This document shows positions 1 to 5,534 of a DNA stretch of 57,191 bases, piece after piece; positions within the stretch are counted from its first letter, which is position 1, and each line of letters begins with the position of its first letter. Below the pieces are notes generated by a model. That model was not told the DNA's origin and ran no database searches. It was given only the letters and a program-made list of their open reading frames with translations. Location: positions 1-57,191 of the IMG/VR virus record IMGVR_UViG_3300024262_000034, one strand, 5' to 3'. Position numbers and translations under genes: made by a program. This DNA comes from a virus.

Positions 1-215
1 ACAATCAAGGCTCTGGACAATCAAGGCTCTGGACACTCAAGGCTCTGGACAATCAAGGCTCTGGACAATCAAGGCTCTGGACACTCAAGGCTCTGGACAC
101 TCAAGGCTCTGGACACTCAAGGCTCTGGACAATCAAGGCTCTGGACAATCAAGGCTCTGGACAATCAAGGCTCTGGACACTCAAGGCTCTGGACAATCAA
201 GGCTCTGGACAATCA
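1..215. repeat. 16-bp tandem repeat array
   Basis: Thirteen complete head-to-tail copies of a 16-bp unit plus a 7-bp partial copy. The unit is ACAATCAAGGCTCTGG, and the only variation is ACAA versus ACAC at its start. No gene lies in the array. It begins in register at the first base of the window, so it probably continues beyond it. It is followed by GTCCGATAAT at 226-235, a word shared with the other repeat regions. The function is not known; iteron-like replication or packaging sites are possible. Confidence 0.97.
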
Positions 216-249
216 GACAAACATAGTCCGATAATCTTTAAATCAGGAC

Positions 250-296
250 AAAAAAATATGCTTTTAGTCAATATCTAAAATCAACTAAAAGCATAT
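250..296 (-). terminator. Intrinsic terminator ending the leftmost operon
   Basis: A perfect 13-bp inverted repeat (256-268 and 284-296) has a 15-nt loop. Read on the minus strand, the stem is followed by a run of six T (255-250). It sits just after the last minus-strand gene (322-417) and before the 16-bp array, so it closes leftward transcription. Confidence 0.85.
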
Positions 297-321
297 CGAC
301 AATGAAAAAACAATATTCTAC

Positions 322-417
322 TTAATAAGCACTTGCAAGAAATTGCATAGCAGTCATAAACCCGACAACCAAAACCGTAAAACCCAAACCGATATAAAAT
401 AAATCTTTTGTATCCAT
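322..417 (-). CDS. Small single-pass membrane protein (31 aa)
   Basis: A 31-codon frame starts with ATG after AAGGAA at good spacing. The product has a short polar N-terminus (MDTKD) followed by an unbroken hydrophobic stretch at about residues 6-29, long enough for one transmembrane helix. It is the last gene before the terminator at 250-296 and has its own promoter at 462-489. No family is recognised. Short helical phage proteins of this kind can be holins, anti-holins or superinfection proteins, but nothing here decides the role. Confidence 0.7.
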   Translation of the reverse strand: MDTKDLFYIGLGFTVLVVGFMTAMQFLASAY

Positions 418-461
418 AATCTTTTTTTCCTTATTAATTAGTGTTTTTTATATCCACTAAT

Positions 462-489
462 ATTATAAAATACCAGTGATAAAAAGCAA
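462..489 (-). promoter_or_regulatory. Sigma70-like promoter (TTGCTT-N16-TATAAT)
   Basis: On the minus strand TTGCTT (489-484) and a perfect TATAAT (467-462) are 16 bp apart. The sequence downstream, GTGGATATAAAAAACAC, recurs after the promoters at 5185 and 6671. The -35 element begins a few bases after the stop codon of gene 495-656. It should drive gene 322-417. Confidence 0.75.
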
Positions 490-494
490 ATAAA

Positions 495-656
495 TTATTG
501 TAATTTTTTCAGGTTATAAAATCCGATATTATATGCTTTAAATAATATATCGGTTTTAATATACTGATTATCATAAAATCGGTTTTGACAATGGCGATGC
601 CCCTGTAGTATGGCCGATTGTATTAAACGCAGCATTTTATCGTTGTAAAATATCAT
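495..656 (-). CDS. Hypothetical protein (53 aa)
   Basis: A 53-codon frame sits four bases after the stop of gene 661-789. It is preceded by TAGGATAAAACA, an acceptable ribosome site. The product is basic and rich in Tyr, Asn and Gln, with no recognised motif or membrane segment. Tight packing with 661-789 and 791-1033 suggests one transcript. Function unknown. Confidence 0.6.
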   Translation of the reverse strand: MIFYNDKMLRLIQSAILQGHRHCQNRFYDNQYIKTDILFKAYNIGFYNLKKLQ

Positions 657-660
657 TGTT

Positions 661-789
661 TTATCCTATATATTTTAGTCGTAAACTGGCAAGTTTTAAA
701 GCGGTTGACAAGGTTTTTTCACTATTTACGAGTAAAATTCCCTTGTAATATACTTTAAATCCGGTAATGTCTTTTTTGATTTTTATCAT
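661..789 (-). CDS. Hypothetical protein (42 aa)
   Basis: The ATG lies one base after the stop codon of gene 791-1033, an arrangement typical of translational coupling. The 42-residue product is lysine-rich (begins MIKIKKDITG) and looks like a small beta-rich domain. No family is recognised. Confidence 0.6.
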   Translation of the reverse strand: MIKIKKDITGFKVYYKGILLVNSEKTLSTALKLASLRLKYIG

Positions 790-790
790 G

Positions 791-1033
791 TTATGAACAT
801 AATTCAGGTAATTTTTTCCAATTCATCATATTATAGGCTGTTTTTCGGTCGATTTTTTCACCGTCCCAGTCTTCTTTTATTTCGTCCCAAAAAACACGTT
901 CAAAACGTATTGATTTTTTGATATGGTCAATAGTTATATTCATACAATCATTATTGTGTGGACATTCAAACGACCACAAGATTTTTCCATTTTCCAATTT
1001 ATTCCCTATTTGTTCTGGCGATATTGTTTTCAT
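791..1033 (-). CDS. Hypothetical protein (80 aa)
   Basis: This is the first gene of a three-gene run (791-1033, 661-789, 495-656) downstream of the promoter at 1073-1100. The start follows AAAGGGAAAAAACA. The product has two cysteines near residues 24 and 30 (CPHNNDC) and many Trp and acidic residues. Two cysteines alone do not make a metal site. Function unknown. Confidence 0.75.
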   Translation of the reverse strand: MKTISPEQIGNKLENGKILWSFECPHNNDCMNITIDHIKKSIRFERVFWDEIKEDWDGEKIDRKTAYNMMNWKKLPELCS

Positions 1034-1072
1034 TGTTTTTTCCCTTTAAATAGTGTTTTTTATTCTATATTC

Positions 1073-1100
1073 AATGTATAATATAAAACAAAAAAAGCAA
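1073..1100 (-). promoter_or_regulatory. Sigma70-like promoter (TTGCTT-N16-TACATT)
   Basis: TTGCTT (1100-1095) and TACATT (1078-1073) are 16 bp apart on the minus strand. The -35 hexamer is the end of the terminator stem and the start of its T run (1090-1128), so the terminator of gene 1151-1750 and the promoter of gene 791-1033 are physically fused. The -10 is weaker than in sister promoters. Confidence 0.6.
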
Positions 1101-1128
1101 GGTAGAATTTATTTTTTTCTACCTTGCT
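1090..1128 (-). terminator. Intrinsic terminator fused to a promoter
   Basis: A perfect 11-bp stem (AGCAAGGTAGA at 1096-1106 with its complement at 1118-1128) is followed on the minus strand by a T run (1095-1090). It lies 23 bp after the stop of gene 1151-1750. The 3' part of the stem and the T run form the -35 box of the next promoter. Confidence 0.88.
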
Positions 1129-1150
1129 ACAGAAAAAAAACAATATCGGA

Positions 1151-1750
1151 CTAAAAAGGTATCTTACTGTTTTTTTCATTTAGCCATAAAACCGCTTGCA
1201 ATTGACAAGGTACGATATTACTTATTTTTTCACTTGCTACCTTAAAAGCATCGACAATATTATAATACTGCGTTTTGTTACCGCTTAACATATCCAATTT
1301 TAAAGCATTAAAGATATGTCGGTCAAGTGTTACAAAATCGGGATTGTTTGGGTTGACAATATTCTCATAAAATGCCATTGTTTTAAATGGCCTTTTACCA
1401 AAAATATCAGCAGTCAATAACAAGGGATTATCCAATAATTTCAATGCTTTTTTTATTTGTTGCTTATACGTCGTTAAGGTCAAGCCGTCGATTTTTTTGC
1501 TATGCTGATAGGCTTTCAATAAATGATAGGCTTGTAATTTATTGTTTGGCCATGATACCGCTGGAGATAATAAGGCAATAATGGCCGATGTTACTTCTAA
1601 ACTATAACCGGTTTTTTTCGCAATTCTTAAAGCCGTTTTGTTCGCTTTAAAATACCAGTTTTTTCCCTTGTCAATCGTCGTATTATCGCACTGATTATAC
1701 AATGCAATAATTTTATTGACTAAATGATAGTTTGTTTTTTGTTTTGTCAT
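1151..1750 (-). CDS. Phage protein resembling the HhH-GPD DNA glycosylase fold (DUF7178-like)
   Basis: This is a 199-residue helical protein. Around residues 58-75 it has a LLSPxxxWxxN signature, followed at 117-145 by GKRPFKTMAFYENI and TLDRHIF. From memory this pattern matches a phage family annotated DUF7178. I also see a resemblance to the endonuclease III hairpin and catalytic region (GVGRKTA followed by VDTHIFR): a Lys (K123) and an Asp (D143) fall where the catalytic Lys and Asp of that superfamily lie, 20 residues apart here against 18 in EndoIII. Base excision or modified-base recognition is an inference. No iron-sulfur cysteine cluster is present. The gene has a clear AGGA site and is followed by the terminator at 1090-1128. 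Confidence 0.8.
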   Translation of the reverse strand: MTKQKTNYHLVNKIIALYNQCDNTTIDKGKNWYFKANKTALRIAKKTGYSLEVTSAIIALLSPAVSWPNNKLQAYHLLKAYQHSKKIDGLTLTTYKQQIKKALKLLDNPLLLTADIFGKRPFKTMAFYENIVNPNNPDFVTLDRHIFNALKLDMLSGNKTQYYNIVDAFKVASEKISNIVPCQLQAVLWLNEKNSKIPF

Positions 1751-1765
1751 TATCCTGTTTTTTCC

Positions 1766-2080
1766 TTAAATAAACTTTATATCAACAGCGTTTTTTGACA
1801 CTAAAATACAATCCTGATAAAATTGAGTTTTATAAGCATTACATATCGTTCCTATTTGTGATTGAATATGGAACGTATCATTTAAAATCAATTCTACAAT
1901 CGCAGTATTTTCTTGAGTATTTTCCCAAAAACCCAAAGCATAAATTATTGTAAAACTCTTAAAACATGGTGTGATATGTTTTTCGCAAAAATCAATAAAA
2001 TCGTCTTTTGAGATAATACCGATTTTTTTTGAGAATAACCCAAAATATAAACGAAAACAGGTTTTTTGTTGACTCGGCAT
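1766..2080 (-). CDS. DUF3574-like hypothetical protein (104 aa)
   Basis: The N-terminal half (RLYFGL, then IGIISKDDFIDF, ITPCFKSFTI and GFW) matches the general pattern of the DUF3574 family as I remember it: a small alpha-beta protein of unknown function. The start follows AAGGAAAAAAATA. The gene sits between the hairpin at 2102-2142 and gene 1151-1750 (15 bp gap), so it is probably cotranscribed with the latter. Confidence 0.7.
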   Translation of the reverse strand: MPSQQKTCFRLYFGLFSKKIGIISKDDFIDFCEKHITPCFKSFTIIYALGFWENTQENTAIVELILNDTFHIQSQIGTICNAYKTQFYQDCILVSKNAVDIKFI

Positions 2081-2101
2081 TATTTTTTTCCTTATGTTTT
2101 T

Positions 2102-2142
2102 GACCGGTATAGACTAAAAAACGATTTTACTCTATACCGGTC
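2102..2142. other. Perfect 12-bp inverted repeat between genes
   Basis: GACCGGTATAGA (2102-2113) is exactly complementary to 2131-2142, with a 17-nt loop. On the minus strand the stem follows the stop of gene 2148-2318 by 5 bp and ends before the ribosome site of gene 1766-2080. No T run follows it, so it looks more like an RNA stability or processing element, or an operator, than an intrinsic terminator. Confidence 0.7.
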
Positions 2143-2147
2143 AATTA

Positions 2148-2318
2148 TTAAAATTGGATATGGTTTTTTTCTAATCCGTATCGTCTTACATCTTTATCGG
2201 CCAATTGACGGTTTTCAGCATATCGACGGAAAAAATCACGTCGATTTTTTCTTTTTTCTGCTAACTGTTTTTCGGATAAATCGCTAAACTTGACACGTTT
2301 TAAATAGTTGCAATTCAT
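2148..2318 (-). CDS. Small basic protein (56 aa)
   Basis: A 56-codon frame starts after AAAAGGAAAAAACA. The product is very rich in Lys and Arg (SEKQLAEKRKNRRDFFRRYAEN), mostly helical by composition, and could bind nucleic acid. No family is recognised. It is followed by the hairpin at 2102-2142. Promoter 2363-2391 lies just upstream. Confidence 0.7.
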   Translation of the reverse strand: MNCNYLKRVKFSDLSEKQLAEKRKNRRDFFRRYAENRQLADKDVRRYGLEKNHIQF

Positions 2319-2362
2319 TGTTTTTTCCTTTTAAAATAGGGTTGTTTTTTCTTTACATATTC

Positions 2363-2391
2363 ACTGTAATATATAGGTATTACATTGTCAA
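2363..2391 (-). promoter_or_regulatory. Sigma70-like promoter (TTGACA-N17-TACAGT)
   Basis: A consensus TTGACA (2391-2386) and TACAGT (2368-2363) are 17 bp apart on the minus strand. The -35 lies inside the last codons of gene 2380-2682. The downstream part, with GTAAAGAAAAAACA, is nearly the same as at 2919, which marks these two as duplicated promoters. It would drive 2148-2318. Confidence 0.55.
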
Positions 2392-2682
2392 TTGATTTTT
2401 CCAATATTTTACCGATAAACTATTTTTTTCAACCGATTCAATCGCATTAAATAAATACAATTTTTCGCCCGATTCAAAAGTATCGTTATAGTATATTTTT
2501 TGAAATATACTAGATTTTAGAGTATTACCAGAAAACTTTTTATTATGCAATTCCTGTAAAACAAGGAAAACATCGTATAAGTTTTTTCCATTTAATGACA
2601 ATAAAATATCGACCGTGCAAAACTCATTGTCGGTTATAATGTCGATCAATTCACAGCGTATCATTTTATTGTTTTTTAGCAT
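2380..2682 (-). CDS. Hypothetical protein (100 aa)
   Basis: The start follows AATAAGGAAAAACA, 12 bp after the stop of gene 2695-2874, so the two are likely cotranscribed. The product is an alternating helix-strand protein with no signal peptide and no motif I recognise. Function unknown. Confidence 0.75.
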   Translation of the reverse strand: MLKNNKMIRCELIDIITDNEFCTVDILLSLNGKNLYDVFLVLQELHNKKFSGNTLKSSIFQKIYYNDTFESGEKLYLFNAIESVEKNSLSVKYWKNQLTM

Positions 2683-2694
2683 TGTTTTTCCTTA

Positions 2695-2874
2695 TTATAT
2701 TTTTTGAATTTTTCCTTTTTTGATTATATCTATGGCCAATGTTAAACCGGTAGAAATACCAACATAGTGGTCATATACTCGTTTGTCTTTCGTATGCCGT
2801 GCATGGAAATAAATTTTTTCTTTTGCAATTTTTTTTTGTTCTTTTAGCAGTGCGATAATATTTTGTTTGTCCAT
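2695..2874 (-). CDS. Small basic hypothetical protein (59 aa)
   Basis: A 59-codon frame starts after ATAAGGAAAAAAGACA. The product is lysine-rich (LLKEQKKIAKEKIYF, then a more hydrophobic GISTGLTLAIDII). It is the first gene after the repeat region and is served by promoter 2919-2947. No family is recognised. Confidence 0.7.
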   Translation of the reverse strand: MDKQNIIALLKEQKKIAKEKIYFHARHTKDKRVYDHYVGISTGLTLAIDIIKKGKIQKI

Positions 2875-2918
2875 TGTCTTTTTTCCTTATAATAAGACTG
2901 TTTTTTCTTTACAATATC

Positions 2919-2947
2919 ACTGTAAAATACAAAAAACAAAAAAACAA
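2919..2947 (-). promoter_or_regulatory. Weak sigma70-like promoter (TTGTTT-N17-TACAGT)
   Basis: The -10 region and downstream sequence, TACAGTGATATTGTAAAG, nearly repeat those of promoter 2363-2391. The -35 is poor. It lies between the repeat region and gene 2695-2874. Confidence 0.45.
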
Positions 2948-2966
2948 CAAATAAATATAAATTTTT

Positions 2967-2998
2967 TATAATGACACTGCTATACTATAATGACACTG
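2967..2998. repeat. Pair of 13-bp direct repeats
   Basis: TATAATGACACTG occurs at 2967-2979 and again at 2986-2998, a 19-bp period or just under two helical turns. Each copy contains TATAAT on the plus strand. The pair lies at the edge of the gene-free repeat block and could be an operator for a dimeric protein or a plus-strand promoter. Neither is proven. Confidence 0.7.
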
Positions 2999-3037
2999 GA
3001 AAACAATATCTTATATAGTCCGATAATATCGACGACG

Positions 3038-3307
3038 GAATATACCGTCTGGACCGGTTATGCAGGTTATGCAGGTTATGCAGGTTATGCAGGTTATGCA
3101 GGTTATGCAGGTTATGAAGGTTATGCAGGTTATACCGGCTGGACCGGTTATGCAGGTTGTGCAAATTATGCACGATGTGCCAACTATACCGATTATCGGG
3201 ATTATACCGATTATCGGGATTATAGTGGATATGGTGATTATAACGATAACGCAGAACGTGAGGATTATGCGGATTATGAGAGATGTGCCGATTATGCCGG
3301 TTGTAGG
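3038..3307. repeat. 9-bp periodic array, thirty units
   Basis: Thirty consecutive 9-bp units with no insertion or deletion. Units 3056-3109 are six exact copies of GGTTATGCA; the rest are degenerate forms around GATTATNNN. On the plus strand this stays open as a Gly/Asp-Tyr-X triplet peptide (2990-3355), but a second plus frame is open too and there is no ribosome site, so coding is not supported. The unit has a loose resemblance to a DnaA box (TTATNCA). It is part of the gene-free interval 2875-3630. Confidence 0.9.
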
Positions 3308-3309
3308 GC

Positions 3310-3558
3310 CGCTTCCCTAAAAATCGAGTTATCGGACGAAAGGCCGCTTCCCTAAAAAGTTATCGGACGCTTCCCTAAAAATCCGGCTTCCCTAAAGTTA
3401 TCGGACGCTTCCCTAAAAATCCGGCTTCCCTAAAGTTATCGGACGGAGAGCCGCTTCCCTAAAAAATCCGGCTTCCCGAAAAAAGTCCCGCTTCCCTAAA
3501 ATTCCCCGCCCCCATTGGGATTCCCCGCTTCCCTAAAAAATAAGCCCGCTTCCCTAAA
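3310..3558. repeat. Interspersed CGCTTCCCTAAAA repeats with GTTATCGGAC modules
   Basis: Eleven copies of the core CTTCCC(T)AAA lie at irregular spacing, and four copies of GTTATCGGAC lie between them (3328, 3359, 3397, 3435). A composite 38-bp unit is tandemly doubled at 3370-3407 and 3408-3445. The same CTTCCCTAAAA core makes the regular 17-bp array at 8995-9146. No gene lies here. Confidence 0.92.
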
Positions 3559-3630
3559 AGGAAAAACGGGTTTATTCAAGATTCTTACTGGGGATAAGAA
3601 CCTACAATCAAAACAAAAAGTATCACTCAC

Positions 3631-3735
3631 TCAAAAAAATAACCTACTAATCATGTTGCCGAGATTGCTGCCAATAGTGCCACCCAAAAAGCCCCACCAC
3701 AGCCCGTTATTCCATGTATCAGTGAATATTTTCAT
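3631..3735 (-). CDS. Small glycine-rich membrane protein (34 aa)
   Basis: A 34-codon frame starts with ATG after AATAAGGT, three bases after the stop of gene 3739-4023. The product has WWGFLGGTIGSNLG, a glycine-zipper-like amphipathic or membrane segment, and ends in hydrophobic LFF. It is the last gene of the operon before the repeat region. Role unknown; a holin-like or membrane-disturbing peptide is possible. Confidence 0.6.
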   Translation of the reverse strand: MKIFTDTWNNGLWWGFLGGTIGSNLGNMISRLFF

Positions 3736-3738
3736 ACC

Positions 3739-4023
3739 TTATTCCTTATTCTTGATTTTTCGTTTTCGTTCAATCACAATTCCGTCATAAAACAATCGGA
3801 CTTCCCCTTTGAACTTTATCCACCATTCCCCCTTTTCCTGATAAACTTCAAAGCCCAAGCCAAGATCAACCGCCGCTTCATTCATACGGCGTTTCGTGGT
3901 GGCAGTCTTCCAGCCGCCTGAGTCAAGCTCAATAATTTTTTCATTAAATCGAACTATATCCGTCCGGGATAGCCGTACCATTGTACCGCCGTTTTCAGTC
4001 TTAATCGTGGTTCCAGTTTTCAT
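3739..4023 (-). CDS. Hypothetical phage protein (94 aa)
   Basis: The central GGWKTATTKRRMNEAA followed by LGLGFEVYQEKGEWWIKF matches a type of short phage protein I have seen often in tailed phages, always without a function. It lies four bases after gene 4028-4348. The product is basic and mixed alpha-beta. Confidence 0.75.
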   Translation of the reverse strand: MKTGTTIKTENGGTMVRLSRTDIVRFNEKIIELDSGGWKTATTKRRMNEAAVDLGLGFEVYQEKGEWWIKFKGEVRLFYDGIVIERKRKIKNKE

Positions 4024-4027
4024 TTTT

Positions 4028-4348
4028 TTATTTCCTTACCAACCAAAATTTATTTTCAACATCCGTAAACAATGGTTTAATATCCTCATACGATAATTTG
4101 TAACAACCGATTTTATTATCAAGTCGTAAGGGGTTTGTCCACCGATTGCCGTCTTTCAAGCTAATCAAGTTAAACTCACTGTTCCCCGTTTGGGCCAAAA
4201 TGTAATATTCATCATTGTAATATTTATCATCCTGATATTGAAACAGATCACCGATTGAGAAGAGTATTTTCTTACAGCTAGAAAACATTCGGGTTTCTTT
4301 TACTTCAATAGTTAAGGTTTCTTTTACTTCAACAGTTATTTTCATCAT
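4028..4348 (-). CDS. Hypothetical protein (106 aa)
   Basis: The start codon directly follows the TGA of gene 4349-4507. The first 19 residues contain a short internal duplication (VEVKET twice, 10 residues apart). The rest looks like a small beta-rich domain with several Tyr. No family is recognised. Confidence 0.7.
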   Translation of the reverse strand: MMKITVEVKETLTIEVKETRMFSSCKKILFSIGDLFQYQDDKYYNDEYYILAQTGNSEFNLISLKDGNRWTNPLRLDNKIGCYKLSYEDIKPLFTDVENKFWLVRK

Positions 4349-4507
4349 TCATTCCTTTGTGTAAATTAATTCAGCTATATTCAGAACGGATTCTGCCGAT
4401 TCAGCCGCCAAAGTCCAACCGGCGTTTTCCAGCTTCAACTTTTGGATTTCCGCCTGTTTAATACTTTTTTCATCATCCCAGTCAATCGTGATTTTTTTAG
4501 TTTTCAT
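4349..4507 (-). CDS. Hypothetical protein (52 aa)
   Basis: This short frame overlaps the end of gene 4497-4805 by 11 bp, and its stop codon is directly followed by the start codon of 4028-4348. That pattern supports real, coupled translation. The product is acidic and probably helical (DDEKSIKQAEIQKLKLENAG). Function unknown. Confidence 0.65.
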   Translation of the reverse strand: MKTKKITIDWDDEKSIKQAEIQKLKLENAGWTLAAESAESVLNIAELIYTKE

Positions 4508-4805
4508 GTTCAAAAGGCTCTTGACTCAACTCGCAGTCACAATATTGACAAATAGGTATGCCGACTTCAGCCAGATCGTCATAGTTGACGATCTTTTCTT
4601 CACCGCACTCAGGGCAGGCCCATACCTTGCTACCGTTGGGTTCTAGGATGATCTGAACATTGTTGACCGATTCAAAGGCATCAATCATGTCATCCACCGT
4701 AGCTTTGACCTCTTCAACATAACCGGCCTTTGTGGGCATGACGATTACGCGGTCATCATCCATCAGGTAATCCACAAAATACTTTTTCATCTGTTTCTTA
4801 TTCAT
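4497..4805 (-). CDS. Zinc-ribbon protein (102 aa)
   Basis: The C-terminal part has CPECGEEKIV and, 20 residues later, CQYCDC: two CxxC knuckles of a small zinc ribbon. The N-terminal part is acidic with MDDDRVIVMP. It is the first gene of the operon running to 3631 and lies under promoter 4849-4877. A role in nucleic-acid or protein binding is only inferred from the ribbon. Confidence 0.75.
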   Translation of the reverse strand: MNKKQMKKYFVDYLMDDDRVIVMPTKAGYVEEVKATVDDMIDAFESVNNVQIILEPNGSKVWACPECGEEKIVNYDDLAEVGIPICQYCDCELSQEPFEHEN

Positions 4806-4848
4806 TCTTTTATTCCTTGTTAAAAGTCTTAATCATTCAACCGTATAT

Positions 4849-4877
4849 ACTATAAAATACAATTCAGATCAGGTCAA
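4849..4877 (-). promoter_or_regulatory. Sigma70-like promoter (TTGACC-N17-TATAGT)
   Basis: TTGACC (4877-4872) and TATAGT (4854-4849) are 17 bp apart on the minus strand. The -35 overlaps the stop codon of gene 4874-5149. The spacer ends in TTGTATTT, as at 5185. It drives the operon 4805 to 3631. Confidence 0.7.
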
Positions 4878-5149
4878 AAAAAATCTTTAAAATATCCGTC
4901 ACTATCCTGAATCGGATTCTGGCCGGTTATAAAACTGGTTCCCCGCAAAGCCAAACCGTCCTTTGTATATCCAGAGATAGCACCAAAGGGGCAAGAGTTT
5001 TTTCTCTGTTTTTCCAGAATGCAAAAGACCGGATAGTTTTTGCTATCCACTTCAGCAACGGCGGCAGATGCTTTCTTGAGACTTTTAAAATTGCCGATAT
5101 GCAATTTATACTCAGGCTTGTTTGATATGGCGTAGAGGGAATAAATCAT
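4874..5149 (-). CDS. Hypothetical protein (91 aa)
   Basis: A single gene between promoters 5185 and 4849. The start follows GGAGAAAAAA at usual spacing. The product is a small soluble alpha-beta protein (MIYSLYAISNKPEYKLHIGN), possibly an RNA-recognition-like or SPOR-like fold by pattern, though this is weak. No motif is recognised. Confidence 0.75.
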   Translation of the reverse strand: MIYSLYAISNKPEYKLHIGNFKSLKKASAAVAEVDSKNYPVFCILEKQRKNSCPFGAISGYTKDGLALRGTSFITGQNPIQDSDGYFKDFF

Positions 5150-5184
5150 TTTTTTCTCCGTTAGTGTTTTTTATATCCACCTAT

Positions 5185-5212
5185 AGTATAAAATACAATC
5201 CAGAAAAAGCAA
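5185..5212 (-). promoter_or_regulatory. Sigma70-like promoter (TTGCTT-N16-TATACT)
   Basis: TTGCTT (5212-5207) and TATACT (5190-5185) are 16 bp apart on the minus strand, followed by GTGGATATAAAAAACAC as in the promoters at 462 and 6671. The -35 starts a few bases after the stop of gene 5219-5458. Confidence 0.75.
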
Positions 5213-5218
5213 ATAAAA

Positions 5219-5458
5219 TTAAGAATTTCTTCGAGATAATTCTGCCTCTAATACAACCTTTTCGGCTATACGCCTGTTTAAGAAATCATCCCAATACCCG
5301 TAAAATCCGTTGTTTTCCTTTTTAGCAGTATCTCGGAATTTTTTAGCGTCTTCTATATCATGGGCAGCAATTCGTATTCTCTGCCCAATCCGAGAATTAG
5401 ACGTGTGTTTTGAAAAAGCATGAAACCGCACTCTATCCATTGCTATCTCGAACTGCAT
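5219..5458 (-). CDS. Hypothetical basic protein (79 aa)
   Basis: I chose the ATG at 5458 because AAAGGA stands six bases upstream; a TTG five codons earlier would overlap that site. The product (MQFEIAMDRVRFHAFSKH) is basic with a strand-helix pattern. The terminator at 5472-5513 separates it from gene 5535-6131, so it depends on readthrough or an unseen promoter. Confidence 0.72.
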   Translation of the reverse strand: MQFEIAMDRVRFHAFSKHTSNSRIGQRIRIAAHDIEDAKKFRDTAKKENNGFYGYWDDFLNRRIAEKVVLEAELSRRNS

Positions 5459-5471
5459 AATATATCCTTTC

Positions 5472-5513
5472 AAAAAAAACCACCGGTGGAAAAGTCAAAA
5501 AAACCACCGGTGG
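5472..5513 (-). terminator. Intrinsic terminator made of two identical palindromes
   Basis: The 10-bp perfect palindrome CCACCGGTGG occurs at 5480-5489 and 5504-5513. Being self-complementary, the two copies can pair with each other across a 14-nt loop, and on the minus strand the second is followed by eight T (5479-5472). It lies 21 bp after the stop of gene 5535-6131. On the plus strand it is followed by AAGGAGGGAAAAATG. Confidence 0.85.
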
Positions 5514-5534
5514 TCAACAAGGAGGGAAAAATGA

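Noticed and set aside
1-215. CRISPR array
   Set aside because: Units are directly adjacent 16-bp repeats without unique spacers, and no cas gene is present. The same holds for 8995-9146.
2102-2142. Intrinsic terminator
   Set aside because: The stem is perfect but no T run follows on either strand, so it is listed only as an inverted repeat.
2990-3355. 121-codon plus-strand frame of Gly-Tyr-Ala triplets
   Set aside because: It comes from the 9-bp repeat, a second plus frame is open over the same stretch, and there is no ribosome site. Kept only as a finding, not as a gene.
3515-3790. 91-codon plus-strand frame
   Set aside because: It reads through the CTTCCCTAAAA repeats and the antisense of genes 3631-3735 and 3739-4023, with no ribosome site.
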